Assembly: GCA_041663485.1 (NCBI GenBank)
Contig: JBAYMO010000009.1
Coordinates: forward strand, 1 to 43,854
Direction: 5' to 3'
DNA from: 02-FULL-45-11b sp041663485
GTDB lineage: Bacteria; Patescibacteriota; Patescibacteriia; Buchananbacterales; UBA6539
Length of the DNA: 43,854 bases
This document shows, in pieces, positions 1-7,654 of the stretch (within the stretch, counting starts at the first letter, position 1; each line of letters opens with the position of its first letter). Below the pieces are notes generated by a model. That model ran no database searches. It was given only the letters and a program-made list of their open reading frames with translations, and was not told the origin of the DNA. The translations under genes and the position numbers were made by a program.

Positions 1-1
1 C

Positions 2-1360
2 ACCGGCCGGGTTTATCAATCAGTCATTCAGCGTGAAAGAAATTTAGAATATGGTGGTAAATGCGTGGAAGTGGTGCCTCATATTCCCGAAGAAGTTATT
101 AGAAGAATTAAAAAGGCCAGCCAAAAAGCTAAGGCTGATGTCACAATAGTTGAAGTTGGTGGGACGGTTGGGGAATACCAAAATATTTTATTTTTGGAAG
201 CCGGTCGATTAATGCATTTTAATAATCCCAAAGACGTTTTGTTTGTTTTGGTTAGCTATTTGCCGATTCCCAGTACTTTAGGTGAGATGAAAACTAAGCC
301 GACGCAATATGCCGTTCAACAAGTAAATTCTGCCGGTATTCAGCCTGACTTTATTATTTGTCGCTCGCAATTTCCCATTGATGAGCCGCGCCGTAAAAAA
401 ATGTCGACATTTTGCAATGTAAACAAAGAAGATATTATCTCCAATCCTGATGTTGGCTCAATTTATGAAGTGCCGTTAATTTTGGATAAAGATCGAATGG
501 CTGAAAAGATTTTAAAAAAATTAAATTTGCGGCCGAAAAAGAAAAATTTACAGGAATGGCAAAAAATGGTTAATTCGTTAAGGCGTTTTGACAAAACAGT
601 TAAGATTGGCATTGTGGGTAAATATTTTGCCACTGGTGATTTCATTTTGCCTGATGCCTATATTTCTGTCATCGAATCATTAAAACATGCTGGTTGGGCT
701 AATAAAGTAAAGGTAGAAATCGATTGGATAAATTCTGATGCTTATGAGACTAGTCCGAGCTTGGTTAAAGAACTGAAAAATTATGATGGCATCGTCGTCC
801 CGGGCGGTTTCGGTAAGCGGGGCATTGAAGGTAAGATTTTAGCCATCAAGTATGCCCGTGAAAATAATTTACCATTTTTAGGTTTGTGCTACGGCATGCA
901 ATTGGCTACGATTGAATTTGCCAGACACGTTTGTGGCCTCAAAGGCGCTCATACCACCGAGATTGATCCCAAAACTAAATTTCCGGTTATTCATATCATG
1001 CCGGATCAAGCCGATAAGCTGGCGAAAAAACAATATGGTAACACGATGCGCCTAGGAGCCTATCCGTGTGTTTTAGATAAAAAGTCAGCCAGCTATAAAT
1101 ATTATGGTACGGCTAGAATTAGCGAGCGTCATCGCCATCGCTATGAATTTAATAATGATTTTAGAGCACGGTTGACGAAAAAAGGTCTAATCTTAGCCGG
1201 TGTCTCACCGGACAAAAAATTGGTTGAAATTGTTGAGGTGCCGAATCATCCATTCTTTGTCGGTACGCAGTTTCATCCGGAGCTGAAATCGCGGCCGCTT
1301 CATCCGCACCCGCTTTTTGTCGGCTTAGTCGGTGCCGCCAACAAAAGAAAAAATCAGTAA
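2..1360 (+). CDS. pyrG: CTP synthase, 5'-partial
   Basis: Makes CTP from UTP, ATP and glutamine in the cytoplasm. The frame is already open at base 2, so the gene is cut by the left edge. 452 residues are visible against about 535 in the family, so roughly 80-90 N-terminal residues with the synthetase P-loop lie outside. The visible part starts in the synthetase domain (VYQSVIQRER, then VEVVPHIPEE) and ends in a class-I glutamine amidotransferase domain. The nucleophile Cys is in GLCYGMQ (Cys codon at 887), and the His/Glu pair is in QFHPE near base 1271. The GTG at 65 is internal, not a start. A strong hairpin terminator follows 10 bases after the stop. Identification is firm; only the start is missing. 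Confidence 0.97.
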   Translation, partial: TGRVYQSVIQRERNLEYGGKCVEVVPHIPEEVIRRIKKASQKAKADVTIVEVGGTVGEYQNILFLEAGRLMHFNNPKDVLFVLVSYLPIPSTLGEMKTKPTQYAVQQVNSAGIQPDFIICRSQFPIDEPRRKKMSTFCNVNKEDIISNPDVGSIYEVPLILDKDRMAEKILKKLNLRPKKKNLQEWQKMVNSLRRFDKTVKIGIVGKYFATGDFILPDAYISVIESLKHAGWANKVKVEIDWINSDAYETSPSLVKELKNYDGIVVPGGFGKRGIEGKILAIKYARENNLPFLGLCYGMQLATIEFARHVCGLKGAHTTEIDPKTKFPVIHIMPDQADKLAKKQYGNTMRLGAYPCVLDKKSASYKYYGTARISERHRHRYEFNNDFRARLTKKGLILAGVSPDKKLVEIVEVPNHPFFVGTQFHPELKSRPLHPHPLFVGLVGAANKRKNQ

Positions 1361-1370
1361 TTATAAATAT

Positions 1371-1415
1371 AAAAAATCCGTAGAATCGTGCAGGGCACAG
1401 CTCTACGGATTTTTT
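1371..1415 (+). terminator. Rho-independent terminator of pyrG
   Basis: A perfect 14-bp inverted repeat pairs 1371-1384 (AAAAAATCCGTAGA) with 1402-1415 (TCTACGGATTTTTT), loop 17 nt. The 3' arm ends in a T6 run. It lies just after the pyrG stop. Confidence 0.85.
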
Positions 1416-1439
1416 ATATTATGCCGCGTCAGGTTGGTG

Positions 1440-1466
1440 AAAAAAAAGAAAGCCGGTTGTGCCGGC
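1440..1466 (-). terminator. Terminator of rpmA (minus strand)
   Basis: Read on the minus strand, a GCCGG/CCGGC stem (1462-1466 with 1452-1456, loop 5 nt) is followed by TTTCTTTTTTTT (1451 down to 1440). A second hairpin, 10 bp with a 7-nt loop (1485-1494/1502-1511), starts 5 nt after the rpmA stop but has no T-run. The pair may act as a tandem 3' end. Confidence 0.65.
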
Positions 1467-1515
1467 ACCTTTTTACTTCGCCAAATCCTGGCTGAAACAA
1501 ACAGCCAGGATAAAG

Positions 1516-1800
1516 TTATTTTATAATTGGGACGACGTTAACAAACTTCGCCCATTCTAATTGGCCATTGAACTTCTTGATTTTTTTGCGGCTAAATTTA
1601 ACAAAGCCGGCTGCCATAGCAAATAAGGTATCATCATTACCTTTTTTAACATTCTTTCCAGCTCGAATTTTTTGGCCACGTTGACGGACAATAATACTGC
1701 CGGTTTGAGCGAATTCGCCTTCGTATAGTTTGGTACCTAGGCGTTGCGCTTGGGAATCTCGGCCTAAACTAGTACTGCCGCCTGCCTTCTTATGTGCCAT
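1516..1800 (-). CDS. rpmA: 50S ribosomal protein bL27
   Basis: Large-subunit protein whose N-terminal arm reaches the peptidyl-transferase centre. The 94 residues begin MAHKKAGGSTSLGRDSQAQR, the family signature, and length is normal for bL27. The chain starts directly with the AHKKAGGS arm, so there is no Firmicutes-type cleaved N-terminal extension. rplU (bL21), its usual partner, is not adjacent: the gene stands alone between convergent pyrG and a divergent lipoprotein gene. A consensus promoter lies at 1832-1860. No Shine-Dalgarno sequence is visible upstream of the ATG. Confidence 0.97.
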   Translation of the reverse strand: MAHKKAGGSTSLGRDSQAQRLGTKLYEGEFAQTGSIIVRQRGQKIRAGKNVKKGNDDTLFAMAAGFVKFSRKKIKKFNGQLEWAKFVNVVPIIK

Positions 1801-1831
1801 AAGATCAGATTATTATTAAAAAGATAGATAT

Positions 1832-1860
1832 AGTATAAATTATTCGAGGCTAATTGTCAA
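1832..1860 (-). promoter_or_regulatory. Sigma-70-type promoter of rpmA
   Basis: On the minus strand, TTGACA (1860-1855), a 17-bp spacer and TATACT (1837-1832). Both hexamers are 5-6/6 to consensus. The -35 overlaps the -35 of the divergent promoter at 1854-1882. Confidence 0.8.
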
Positions 1861-1882
1861 GAAATATAAGTTGTTGTATACT
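1854..1882 (+). promoter_or_regulatory. Promoter of the C39-type lipoprotein gene
   Basis: TTGTCA (1854-1859), 17-bp spacer, TATACT (1877-1882). Transcription would start about base 1889, and the ATG is at 1891, so the mRNA would be leaderless or nearly so. Its -35 shares six of seven bases with the rpmA -35 on the other strand. Confidence 0.7.
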
Positions 1883-1890
1883 TCGTATAT

Positions 1891-2718
1891 ATGAAAATAA
1901 AAATTTTTTCTTTAATTTTAGTGATTTTTTTTCTGGCTGGATGCCAAACAGTATCAAAGTTACCTTTGGTTCAGGAGAATGAGCCTGGCTCTGATACCAG
2001 CGCCACTTCGTCGGGAAAAACCGATTCCACAGCGTCAAAACCAGTGGCTGAAGAAATTAAGCCGACCGTTACCGTCAAAATTCCAGCAAAACCTACCAAC
2101 AATAATGCTGCCGCTGAAACTAAGCAGCCTGTTTTTTTTGATTTGAAGGTGGGCTGGGGTGGTCAAGCGCCATATGCAAATTGGGACGCGCTGCACGAAG
2201 AGGCTTGTGAAGAGGCGAGCATGATTATGGCCAGTTATTATTTCAAGGGATTATCGCTGACTGCTCATCTGACCGAACAGGGGATACTAAGTTTGATAAA
2301 ATGGGAAGAAGCCCATGGCTATCAAGTCGATGTTTCGGCTGATGAAACCGTAACAATTTTAGATGAATATTTTAATTTAAAATCCCAAGCCAGCAATCAA
2401 GTCTCGGTTGAAAAAATTAAATCTGAGTTGTTAAAGGGGAACTTGGTTTTAATTCCGGCGGCCGGACGTTTATTGGGTAATCCAAATTTCAAAGGTGAGG
2501 GTCCAATTTATCACATGCTGGTAATTCGCGGTTGGGATGATAAAACCGGGGAGTTTATTACAAACGATCCCGGAACGCGAAAAGGTGACGGTTATCGTTA
2601 TAAATACGCCGTGCTTTTAAATGCTGTTCACGATTGGAATGCTGCGTTGGCGTCCGAAGGGATGACTAATGAAGAAATGGCACAAGGCAGAAAAGTAATA
2701 ATTATAGTTAATAAATAA
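1891..2718 (+). CDS. Lipoprotein with C39-like cysteine peptidase domain
   Basis: Likely a surface-anchored papain-like (peptidase C39_2-type) hydrolase. Residues 1-17 form a lipoprotein signal ending in the lipobox LAGC, with Cys18 as the lipidation site. Residues 20-80 are a low-complexity Ser/Thr/Pro/Lys linker. The catalytic domain spans about 82-275: Cys106 in EEACEEAS, His208 in IYHMLVIRGW, and Asp226 in TNDPGTR. The GQAPYANWDALHEEACEEA region matches the family pattern of a Gln before the Cys. Substrate is unknown; candidates are bacteriocin-type leader peptides, peptidoglycan peptides or host proteins. It is a single gene with its own promoter and 3' hairpin. The domain call is confident, the role is not. 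Confidence 0.8.
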   Translation: MKIKIFSLILVIFFLAGCQTVSKLPLVQENEPGSDTSATSSGKTDSTASKPVAEEIKPTVTVKIPAKPTNNNAAAETKQPVFFDLKVGWGGQAPYANWDALHEEACEEASMIMASYYFKGLSLTAHLTEQGILSLIKWEEAHGYQVDVSADETVTILDEYFNLKSQASNQVSVEKIKSELLKGNLVLIPAAGRLLGNPNFKGEGPIYHMLVIRGWDDKTGEFITNDPGTRKGDGYRYKYAVLLNAVHDWNAALASEGMTNEEMAQGRKVIIIVNK

Positions 2719-2726
2719 TTTTTCTC

Positions 2727-2759
2727 ATAAACCAGTCCCGCCAAACGGGACTGGTTTAT
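2727..2759. terminator. Hairpin after the lipoprotein gene
   Basis: Perfect 14-bp stem, 2727-2740 (ATAAACCAGTCCCG) with 2746-2759, loop CCAAA. It starts 8 nt after the stop codon. The run after it (ATAATTAG) is poor in T, so termination strength is uncertain. Confidence 0.55.
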
Positions 2760-2766
2760 AATTAGC

Positions 2767-2794
2767 TTGACATAATATTTAGATTTGTTAAGAT
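2767..2794 (+). promoter_or_regulatory. Promoter of the isc operon
   Basis: TTGACA (2767-2772), 16-bp spacer, TAAGAT (2789-2794, 4/6). The predicted start, near 2801, falls inside the dyad at 2798-2822, which fits repression by the Rrf2 protein encoded next. Confidence 0.6.
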
Positions 2795-2797
2795 GTA

Positions 2798-2822
2798 AAT
2801 ACCAACTCTTTTGGTAGGTATT
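2798..2822 (+). promoter_or_regulatory. Probable Rrf2-family operator
   Basis: A 25-bp dyad with arms AATACC (2798-2803) and GGTATT (2817-2822); two further pairs match inside the arms. It lies between the -10 and the ATG of an Rrf2 regulator gene. Rrf2 proteins such as IscR and NsrR bind dyads of about this length. The match is by architecture, not by a known consensus. Confidence 0.6.
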
Positions 2823-2826
2823 AACT

Positions 2827-3234
2827 ATGAAATTTTCCACCCGTTCATCTTATGGCTTGAGAGCCTTGGCACATTTGGCCAAATATTATGGCAACAAACC
2901 TTATTCTTTGGCCAAAGTGGCTCAAGAAGAAAAGATTTCTCAAGCCTATTTAGAAAGACTATTTTCTCGGCTCAAAAAAGCCGGAATTTTGGTTAGTTCT
3001 AAGGGGATGGCCGGTGGTTATCAATTAGCAAGAAAACCCGCTCAAATCTCAATTTTGAGCGTTATAGAGGCGCTTGAAGGGACAGTCTCAGTCTTTAAAT
3101 GCCTGGGAGTTCGAGGTGATTTGATTTGTTCTCAAAAATCTTGCCCTTCGGGCTTTGTTTATCAAAAAGTTCAAAAAGCTTTAACGGACAGTTTGAGTTC
3201 TATGACTTTGAATGATCTAATAAAAAATAATTAA
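2827..3234 (+). CDS. Rrf2-family Fe-S-sensing transcription regulator (IscR/NsrR-like)
   Basis: 135 residues. A winged-helix domain covers about 1-75 (MKFSTRSSYGLRALAHLA, recognition region near 30-52, wing GGYQLAR at 63-69). Three cysteines follow, at positions 92, 101 and 106, spaced as in Fe-S-binding Rrf2 proteins. Such proteins bind a [2Fe-2S] or [4Fe-4S] cluster and change their DNA binding with cluster state. It is the first gene of the iscU-nfu-iscS operon and has a dyad over its predicted transcription start, so it probably represses its own operon when clusters are plentiful. IscR is the likeliest role from context; an NsrR- or RirA-like sensor cannot be excluded from sequence alone. 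Confidence 0.9.
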   Translation: MKFSTRSSYGLRALAHLAKYYGNKPYSLAKVAQEEKISQAYLERLFSRLKKAGILVSSKGMAGGYQLARKPAQISILSVIEALEGTVSVFKCLGVRGDLICSQKSCPSGFVYQKVQKALTDSLSSMTLNDLIKNN

Positions 3235-3259
3235 TATTTTACTACTTTAATATCTCAAT

Positions 3260-3712
3260 ATGGCCTATTCCGAACTGGTGATGCAACATTTCACCAATCC
3301 ACATAATCAAGGACAAATTACTGATGCCGACGCCATCGGTGAAGTTGGTAATCCTCTGTGTGGCGATATGATGAAAATTTATATCAAAATTGCTAAAAGC
3401 AATACGGATGATCGTTTAGATGACAAAATTTCAGAAGTAAAATTTGAAACCCTGGGCTGTGCCGCGGCTATTGCTTGTTCTTCAATTTTAACCGATATGG
3501 CTTTAGGTAAAACTTTAGCCGAAGCGTTTAAAATTGAAAAGGCTGATATTGTTAAGGGCTTGGGTGAATTGCCACCGGTCAAAGTTCATTGTTCAGTGCT
3601 GGCCTCCGATGGTCTGAAAGTGGCGATTAAGCAGTATTTGGAAAAATTTGGGGTTTTGGATCAGTATGAAGAAATTAAAAAGTTTAACGTTCAAGAGTGT
3701 ATTCATGAATAA
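3260..3712 (+). CDS. iscU: Fe-S cluster assembly scaffold IscU/NifU-N
   Basis: Scaffold on which [2Fe-2S] clusters are built from sulfur delivered by IscS. All three cluster cysteines are present: Cys34 in GNPLCGD, Cys67 or Cys73 in GCAAAIAC, and Cys111 in VHCSVLA. Asp36, equivalent to the Asp39 that tunes cluster release in IscU, is also present. At 150 residues it is somewhat longer than E. coli IscU because of a C-terminal tail. It lies 25 nt after the Rrf2 gene. No Shine-Dalgarno sequence is evident. The C-terminal Nfu domain that NifU proteins carry is a separate gene here, immediately downstream. Confidence 0.95.
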   Translation: MAYSELVMQHFTNPHNQGQITDADAIGEVGNPLCGDMMKIYIKIAKSNTDDRLDDKISEVKFETLGCAAAIACSSILTDMALGKTLAEAFKIEKADIVKGLGELPPVKVHCSVLASDGLKVAIKQYLEKFGVLDQYEEIKKFNVQECIHE

Positions 3713-3745
3713 AAAAATTAGATATTAAAAATTAATTGAATAATT

Positions 3746-3970
3746 ATGGAAGAAGAAATAAAAAAAGTACTTGCTGATGTCCGACCCAGTTTACAAGCTG
3801 ATGGTGGGGACGTAGAATATGTCGGTTTTGACGAAAAAACCGGTATAGTTAAGGTGAAGTTGCAGGGCGCTTGCTCGCATTGCCCCATGTCGACTTTGAC
3901 CTTAAAAGAAGGTATTGGCCGGGTTTTGAAAAGCAAAATTGTGGGCGTAACCGATATTGAAGCGGTTTAA
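3746..3970 (+). CDS. NifU C-terminal (Nfu) domain protein
   Basis: A 74-residue stand-alone Nfu domain with the cluster-ligating motif CSHC (Cys43, Cys46) after a typical helix, LADVRPSLQADGGDVEY. Nfu proteins dimerise and carry [4Fe-4S] clusters to target enzymes. It is placed between iscU and iscS. In an operon lacking iscA, hscAB and fdx, it is the only visible carrier. The length is the domain alone, with no degenerate A-type extension. Confidence 0.93.
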   Translation: MEEEIKKVLADVRPSLQADGGDVEYVGFDEKTGIVKVKLQGACSHCPMSTLTLKEGIGRVLKSKIVGVTDIEAV

Positions 3971-3986
3971 GTTTAATTCTTATTTT

Positions 3987-5144
3987 ATGAATAAAATTTA
4001 TTTTGACCATTCGGCTACCACGCCAGTTGATGAAAAAGTTTTAGCGGCTATGCTGCCATATTTCAGCAAAATTTACGGTAATGCTTCATCAATTCATAAT
4101 TTTGGCCAAGTGGCCATTCGGGCTGTCGATGACGCCAGAGAAGTTGTGGCCGATTTTTTAGGAACAAAAACCAATGAAATATATTTCACTTCCGGTGCGA
4201 CTGAAAGTGATAATTTGGCAATTCTGGGTTTAGCTAACTTGGGCGAGCACATTATTACCACTAAAATTGAGCATCCGGCTATTTTGGAAGCGGCTCAAGA
4301 AATGGAAAAAAGGGGAGTCCAGGTTACTTATTTGCCGGTTTCCCAAGAAGGGTTGGTTTCGGTTGAGGACGTAAAGAATGCAGTTAAGGAAAATACCAGA
4401 TTAATCTCAGTGATGTATGTTAATAATGAAATTGGCACTATTCAGCCGATTGCGGAAATTGGCCAATGGCTTAAAGAGTTGAATCACAATCGCGAGAAAA
4501 GAATTTATTTTCATTCTGACGCGGTGCAGGCGACTAATTATTGTGAAATGAATGTTGATCAATTAGGCGTTGATATGCTTTCTTTATCTGGACATAAAAT
4601 TTACGGACCAAAGGGCATCGGCGTTTTATATAAAAGGGCTGGCACACCAGTCAGACCCCATCAATTTGGTGGGCATCAGGAATCCAGTTTGCGGCCAGGT
4701 ACTTTGAACGTACCGGGCATTGTCGGTTTGGCTGAAGCGATCAAACAAGTGATGGCCAATAAAAATGATTCAGAAAAAATTATGAAGATGCGTGATCGGT
4801 TAGTTAAAGAAATTCTGGCCGCTATTCCAAACTCGCAGCTTAATGGCGATTTAATAAATCGTGTACCGGCTAATGCCCACTTTAGTTTTTATGGTGTGGA
4901 AGGCGAAAGCATGTTGATTTTGCTTGACCAGGCTGGTATGGCTGTGTCTACCGGTTCGGCCTGTTCCTCTGGTTCTTTGGCTCCTTCGCATGTTCTCATG
5001 GCTTTGGGTTTGGAGCCGCTTTTGGCCCATGGCAGCTTAAGAATTACTTTAGGTAAGGACAATACCGAAAAAGAAATTGATATACTAGTAAAAACTTTGC
5101 CACCAATAATTGAAAAATTAAGAAAGATTTCCCCAATTAAATAA
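3987..5144 (+). CDS. iscS: Cysteine desulfurase IscS/NifS
   Basis: PLP enzyme that takes sulfur from cysteine and passes it as persulfide to IscU. The ATG at 3987 is chosen because the family begins MNKIYFDHSATTP; a TTG 30 nt upstream overlaps nfu and adds unmatched residues. This gives 385 residues. PLP-binding Lys204 lies in LSGHKIYGPKG, and the catalytic loop Cys326 in STGSACSSGS. The order regulator-scaffold-carrier-desulfurase makes a compact operon that ends at a terminator at 5160. The enzyme may also feed tRNA thiolation. Confidence 0.96.
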   Translation: MNKIYFDHSATTPVDEKVLAAMLPYFSKIYGNASSIHNFGQVAIRAVDDAREVVADFLGTKTNEIYFTSGATESDNLAILGLANLGEHIITTKIEHPAILEAAQEMEKRGVQVTYLPVSQEGLVSVEDVKNAVKENTRLISVMYVNNEIGTIQPIAEIGQWLKELNHNREKRIYFHSDAVQATNYCEMNVDQLGVDMLSLSGHKIYGPKGIGVLYKRAGTPVRPHQFGGHQESSLRPGTLNVPGIVGLAEAIKQVMANKNDSEKIMKMRDRLVKEILAAIPNSQLNGDLINRVPANAHFSFYGVEGESMLILLDQAGMAVSTGSACSSGSLAPSHVLMALGLEPLLAHGSLRITLGKDNTEKEIDILVKTLPPIIEKLRKISPIK

Positions 5145-5159
5145 ACTATTTAAAAAATA

Positions 5160-5184
5160 CGGCCGCCAAGCGGCCGGATTTTTT
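5160..5184 (+). terminator. Terminator of the isc operon
   Basis: 7-bp G+C-rich stem CGGCCGC/GCGGCCG (5160-5166/5170-5176), loop CAA, followed by GATTTTTT. It lies between the convergent isc and pil operons. Confidence 0.85.
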
Positions 5185-5194
5185 GGTAGTGATT

Positions 5195-5527
5195 TTATTT
5201 TTTCTCAAGAATATTGGGCGTGGTTGTTGATTTATAAAAGAATGGATCTCGAACCGTTGATAAATTTATCCTATCAGTAGAAGTAGTTTTTTCGTCTAAA
5301 AATTTTAGGGTTTTGGTAATTTGTTCCATGTCTAAAGCCTCAGGCGCGATTTCTTTTTTCTTAAGAATCACTTCCTGGGCCTGGGCAATTGTTTGGTAAA
5401 GATTTTCGTAAAGGAAATAACCTAAAATTGAAAAAAGGCCCAAAACGATCAGGGTAAAAATGAAATAAAGATGCTTCAAGTAATTAAGGTTGATCAGTTG
5501 GCTTGGTATTTTAAATTTAATTTTCAT
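5195..5527 (-). CDS. Small membrane protein in the PilP position of the pilus operon
   Basis: 110 residues: a cytoplasmic N-terminus, one membrane segment at about 21-44 (YFIFTLIVLGLFSILGYFLY), a helical stretch, then a short tail with RDPF at about 93-96. PilP and GspC-type proteins often carry an (R)(D/N)PF motif, and this gene sits right after pilO, where pilP is normally found. PilP itself is a lipoprotein with a beta-domain; neither is present, so homology is unproven. Likely role: inner-membrane alignment subcomplex with PilM, PilN and PilO. It is the last gene of the operon. Confidence 0.6.
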   Translation of the reverse strand: MKIKFKIPSQLINLNYLKHLYFIFTLIVLGLFSILGYFLYENLYQTIAQAQEVILKKKEIAPEALDMEQITKTLKFLDEKTTSTDRINLSTVRDPFFYKSTTTPNILEKK

Positions 5528-5529
5528 AG

Positions 5530-6060
5530 CTATTGAATAACTTTTAAAGAAAAAAATTCTCCCCGCAAATCGGCCGAAACAGAATTATCATCCAGATTTG
5601 AATTGAGGGAAAATGAACTTAGGTTGAAATTGTAGTGATTCTTTTCCAAATCTTCAATATATTTTAAAATGCCAAAATATTTGCCTTGCACGTGTAATGT
5701 CAAAGGCGTCGATTGGTAGGTGCCATGGTCAATATTATTGCCTAGCTGGATTGTTTGGATTAACTCATTATCAACAGCGATCTTTTCCAGGGCTGTGACA
5801 AAATCCAGTTCTTTACCTGCTCCCACGAAAATACTTTCAAGTTTTTCTTTTTGCGGCTTTACATTTTCAAAGTCTTTAATTACTTGCCTGAGCAGCTGGC
5901 TCCGGAGGTATTTTTTTTCCAGATCAACCCTTTCGTCATAAATTATTTTTTTCGTTTGTTCAATTTGTTTGGCGGTCGGAATGATAACTAAAATCACTAC
6001 CACGATTGTTGAGGCTAGGATAAATCCCGTAAATATCAGTAATTTTCTTTTAACGTTCAT
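5530..6060 (-). CDS. pilO: Type IV pilus assembly protein PilO-like
   Basis: 176 residues: one N-terminal membrane segment (about 9-29), a coiled-coil stretch (about 35-75), then a ferredoxin-like C-terminal domain, the usual PilO layout. PilO pairs with PilN in the periplasm-side ring that links the PilM platform to the outer parts of the machine. The start overlaps the end of pilN by 11 nt and the stop lies 2 nt from the next gene, so translation is probably coupled. Sequence identity in this family is low; the call rests on topology and gene order. Confidence 0.8.
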   Translation of the reverse strand: MNVKRKLLIFTGFILASTIVVVILVIIPTAKQIEQTKKIIYDERVDLEKKYLRSQLLRQVIKDFENVKPQKEKLESIFVGAGKELDFVTALEKIAVDNELIQTIQLGNNIDHGTYQSTPLTLHVQGKYFGILKYIEDLEKNHYNFNLSSFSLNSNLDDNSVSADLRGEFFSLKVIQ

Positions 6061-6592
6061 AGTTTTTGATTTTGCTTAAATCAATATCGGCTTTTAGATT
6101 GAAATTAATATCGTCTTTTTTTAATAGATTGTCGATCGGTATAGTAATGTTTGAGAGTTCCTCTCTTTTGCCAAAATTGTTTTTAAGCTCCAAAAGATCG
6201 TTGCGTGAATTGGCGAAACCGGTTATCAATATTTTGTCGTTGTTCAGTTCTAAGGAGTAAATAACCAAATTATTTGGCAAATCGCCAGAGAGATTAACTA
6301 AAAAGTTTGACCAGGGAATAAATCCGTTTTCAATTTTTTCGATTGCCTGCACGGTATTGTTAAAATCTTTTATCTCATGGTTGAATAGTTTGGCGTAGCG
6401 GGTGGTTAAGGTTGATTCTGCGACGATTTTAGCAAAATTATCATCAATAATCGCTTTGCTTGTTAAGAGAATAATGGCAACCAAAGAAACTAACAAAAAA
6501 ATATTGATAACGGAATTTCTTATCACAATAAAAATTTGGGTTAACTGAATATCCTTCTTTTTTTCCGCCGGTATAAGATTTAAGGTAATCAT
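6050..6592 (-). CDS. pilN: Type IV pilus assembly protein PilN-like
   Basis: 180 residues from the ATG at 6592. This start gives MITLNLIPAEKKK, the conserved PilN N-terminus that docks in PilM, and lies 1 nt after the pilM stop. A TTG 15 nt upstream would overlap pilM and is less likely. One membrane segment at about 25-48 is followed by a coiled coil and a C-terminal domain. It forms the PilM-PilN-PilO subcomplex with its neighbours. Confidence 0.85.
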   Translation of the reverse strand: MITLNLIPAEKKKDIQLTQIFIVIRNSVINIFLLVSLVAIILLTSKAIIDDNFAKIVAESTLTTRYAKLFNHEIKDFNNTVQAIEKIENGFIPWSNFLVNLSGDLPNNLVIYSLELNNDKILITGFANSRNDLLELKNNFGKREELSNITIPIDNLLKKDDINFNLKADIDLSKIKNYER

Positions 6593-6593
6593 A

Positions 6594-7637
6594 TTATTCT
6601 TTATCAAACGCTCTTAAGGCTAAACCAATGGCGGTCGTAAATGAGAGAGCCTGATTTTTATTTAGGGATAGTTTTTTATTCAAACTCAAATTGGTTAGTG
6701 GATTGCCAATTTTAACCGGCAATTTTAATTTTTCTGAAAGTAATTTATCTATTTCGGAAAAATTTGCGCCACCACCGCAAAGGATAACCTCGGATATTTG
6801 GTTGTTGTAGTTACTTTGGTAATAAAAAATTGATTTTTTTATTTCTTTAGCTAAGTTATTGACCGTGGTCAGTAGAATTTTTCTTAAAGCCCCGTCGCAT
6901 TTTTGCGGATCAAGTCCGCAGACAACCTTGGCTTTCTCTGCTTTGGCTGGGTCAAGTTGGAGCGTGCTGGTAATTGTAGCCGTAATTTCTTTGCCAGAAA
7001 TGGGCAAACTGACCGTAAATTCCGGCATACCATGGTCGCAAACAATTAAGCCGGTTCGAGTGGCGCCAAAATCGATTATGACTTTGGGTTGAGTGTCATT
7101 TTTAGCTAAGAGGCTGCGAATGATCGCCGCGGCTTCAATCTCAAAAACATGAGGAGTTAGCCCGCACTTTTCGATTATTCTGAAATAATTATCAACGATA
7201 TCTCTCGGGGCGGCGCCAATTAATATTTTAAACGATTCTTTGGTCTTTTCTAGAACCTGCCAGTCGAGGTATATTTCCTCAAAGGTTAGCGGAATGTGAT
7301 TTTTAATTTCTTGTTTAATAAAATCAAGCAGTTGCTCGTCATTATTGGCGGCCGGGGTTTTGATTATCTGAATAAAAGTTTTAGTTTCTGGTAAAACTGT
7401 AATTAAATTTTTTCCTTTTATTTTTTTGCCTTGCGAGTTTTTCAGTAATTTTTTTACTTGGGCGATGAAAGTTTCTTCGTTTTTTACTTCACCGTTACTA
7501 ATAACATTCGGTTCCAGTCCCGATTCGGCATAGGAAACAATAAAAATTTTTTTGCCTCTTTTTTCTAATTTAACCAGACGGATGGCTCCGTCGCTGATAT
7601 CGAGGCTGAAAAGATTGTTTAGTCCGTTTATTACCAT
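6594..7637 (-). CDS. pilM: Type IV pilus assembly ATPase-fold protein PilM
   Basis: 347-residue actin/FtsA-like protein of the cytoplasmic face of the pilus machine. Phosphate-1 region FSLDISDGAIRLVKL at about 10-24, a second phosphate loop VIIDFGATRTGLIV, and the adenosine motif LCGGGANFSEIDKLL near the C-terminus are all visible. It binds the N-terminal peptide of PilN, encoded next. An extended -10 (TGGTATAAT) lies just upstream, so the pilMNO block may also be transcribed separately from the pilB-pilin block. Confidence 0.92.
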   Translation of the reverse strand: MVINGLNNLFSLDISDGAIRLVKLEKRGKKIFIVSYAESGLEPNVISNGEVKNEETFIAQVKKLLKNSQGKKIKGKNLITVLPETKTFIQIIKTPAANNDEQLLDFIKQEIKNHIPLTFEEIYLDWQVLEKTKESFKILIGAAPRDIVDNYFRIIEKCGLTPHVFEIEAAAIIRSLLAKNDTQPKVIIDFGATRTGLIVCDHGMPEFTVSLPISGKEITATITSTLQLDPAKAEKAKVVCGLDPQKCDGALRKILLTTVNNLAKEIKKSIFYYQSNYNNQISEVILCGGGANFSEIDKLLSEKLKLPVKIGNPLTNLSLNKKLSLNKNQALSFTTAIGLALRAFDKE

Positions 7638-7654
7638 ATTTGTTTAACTCTATT

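Noticed and set aside
1332..1526. 64-residue plus-strand ORF after pyrG
   Set aside because: It runs through the pyrG terminator and two more hairpins and has no protein-like pattern.
2811..2996. 61-residue ORF overlapping the Rrf2 gene
   Set aside because: Shifted frame of a clear Rrf2 coding region.
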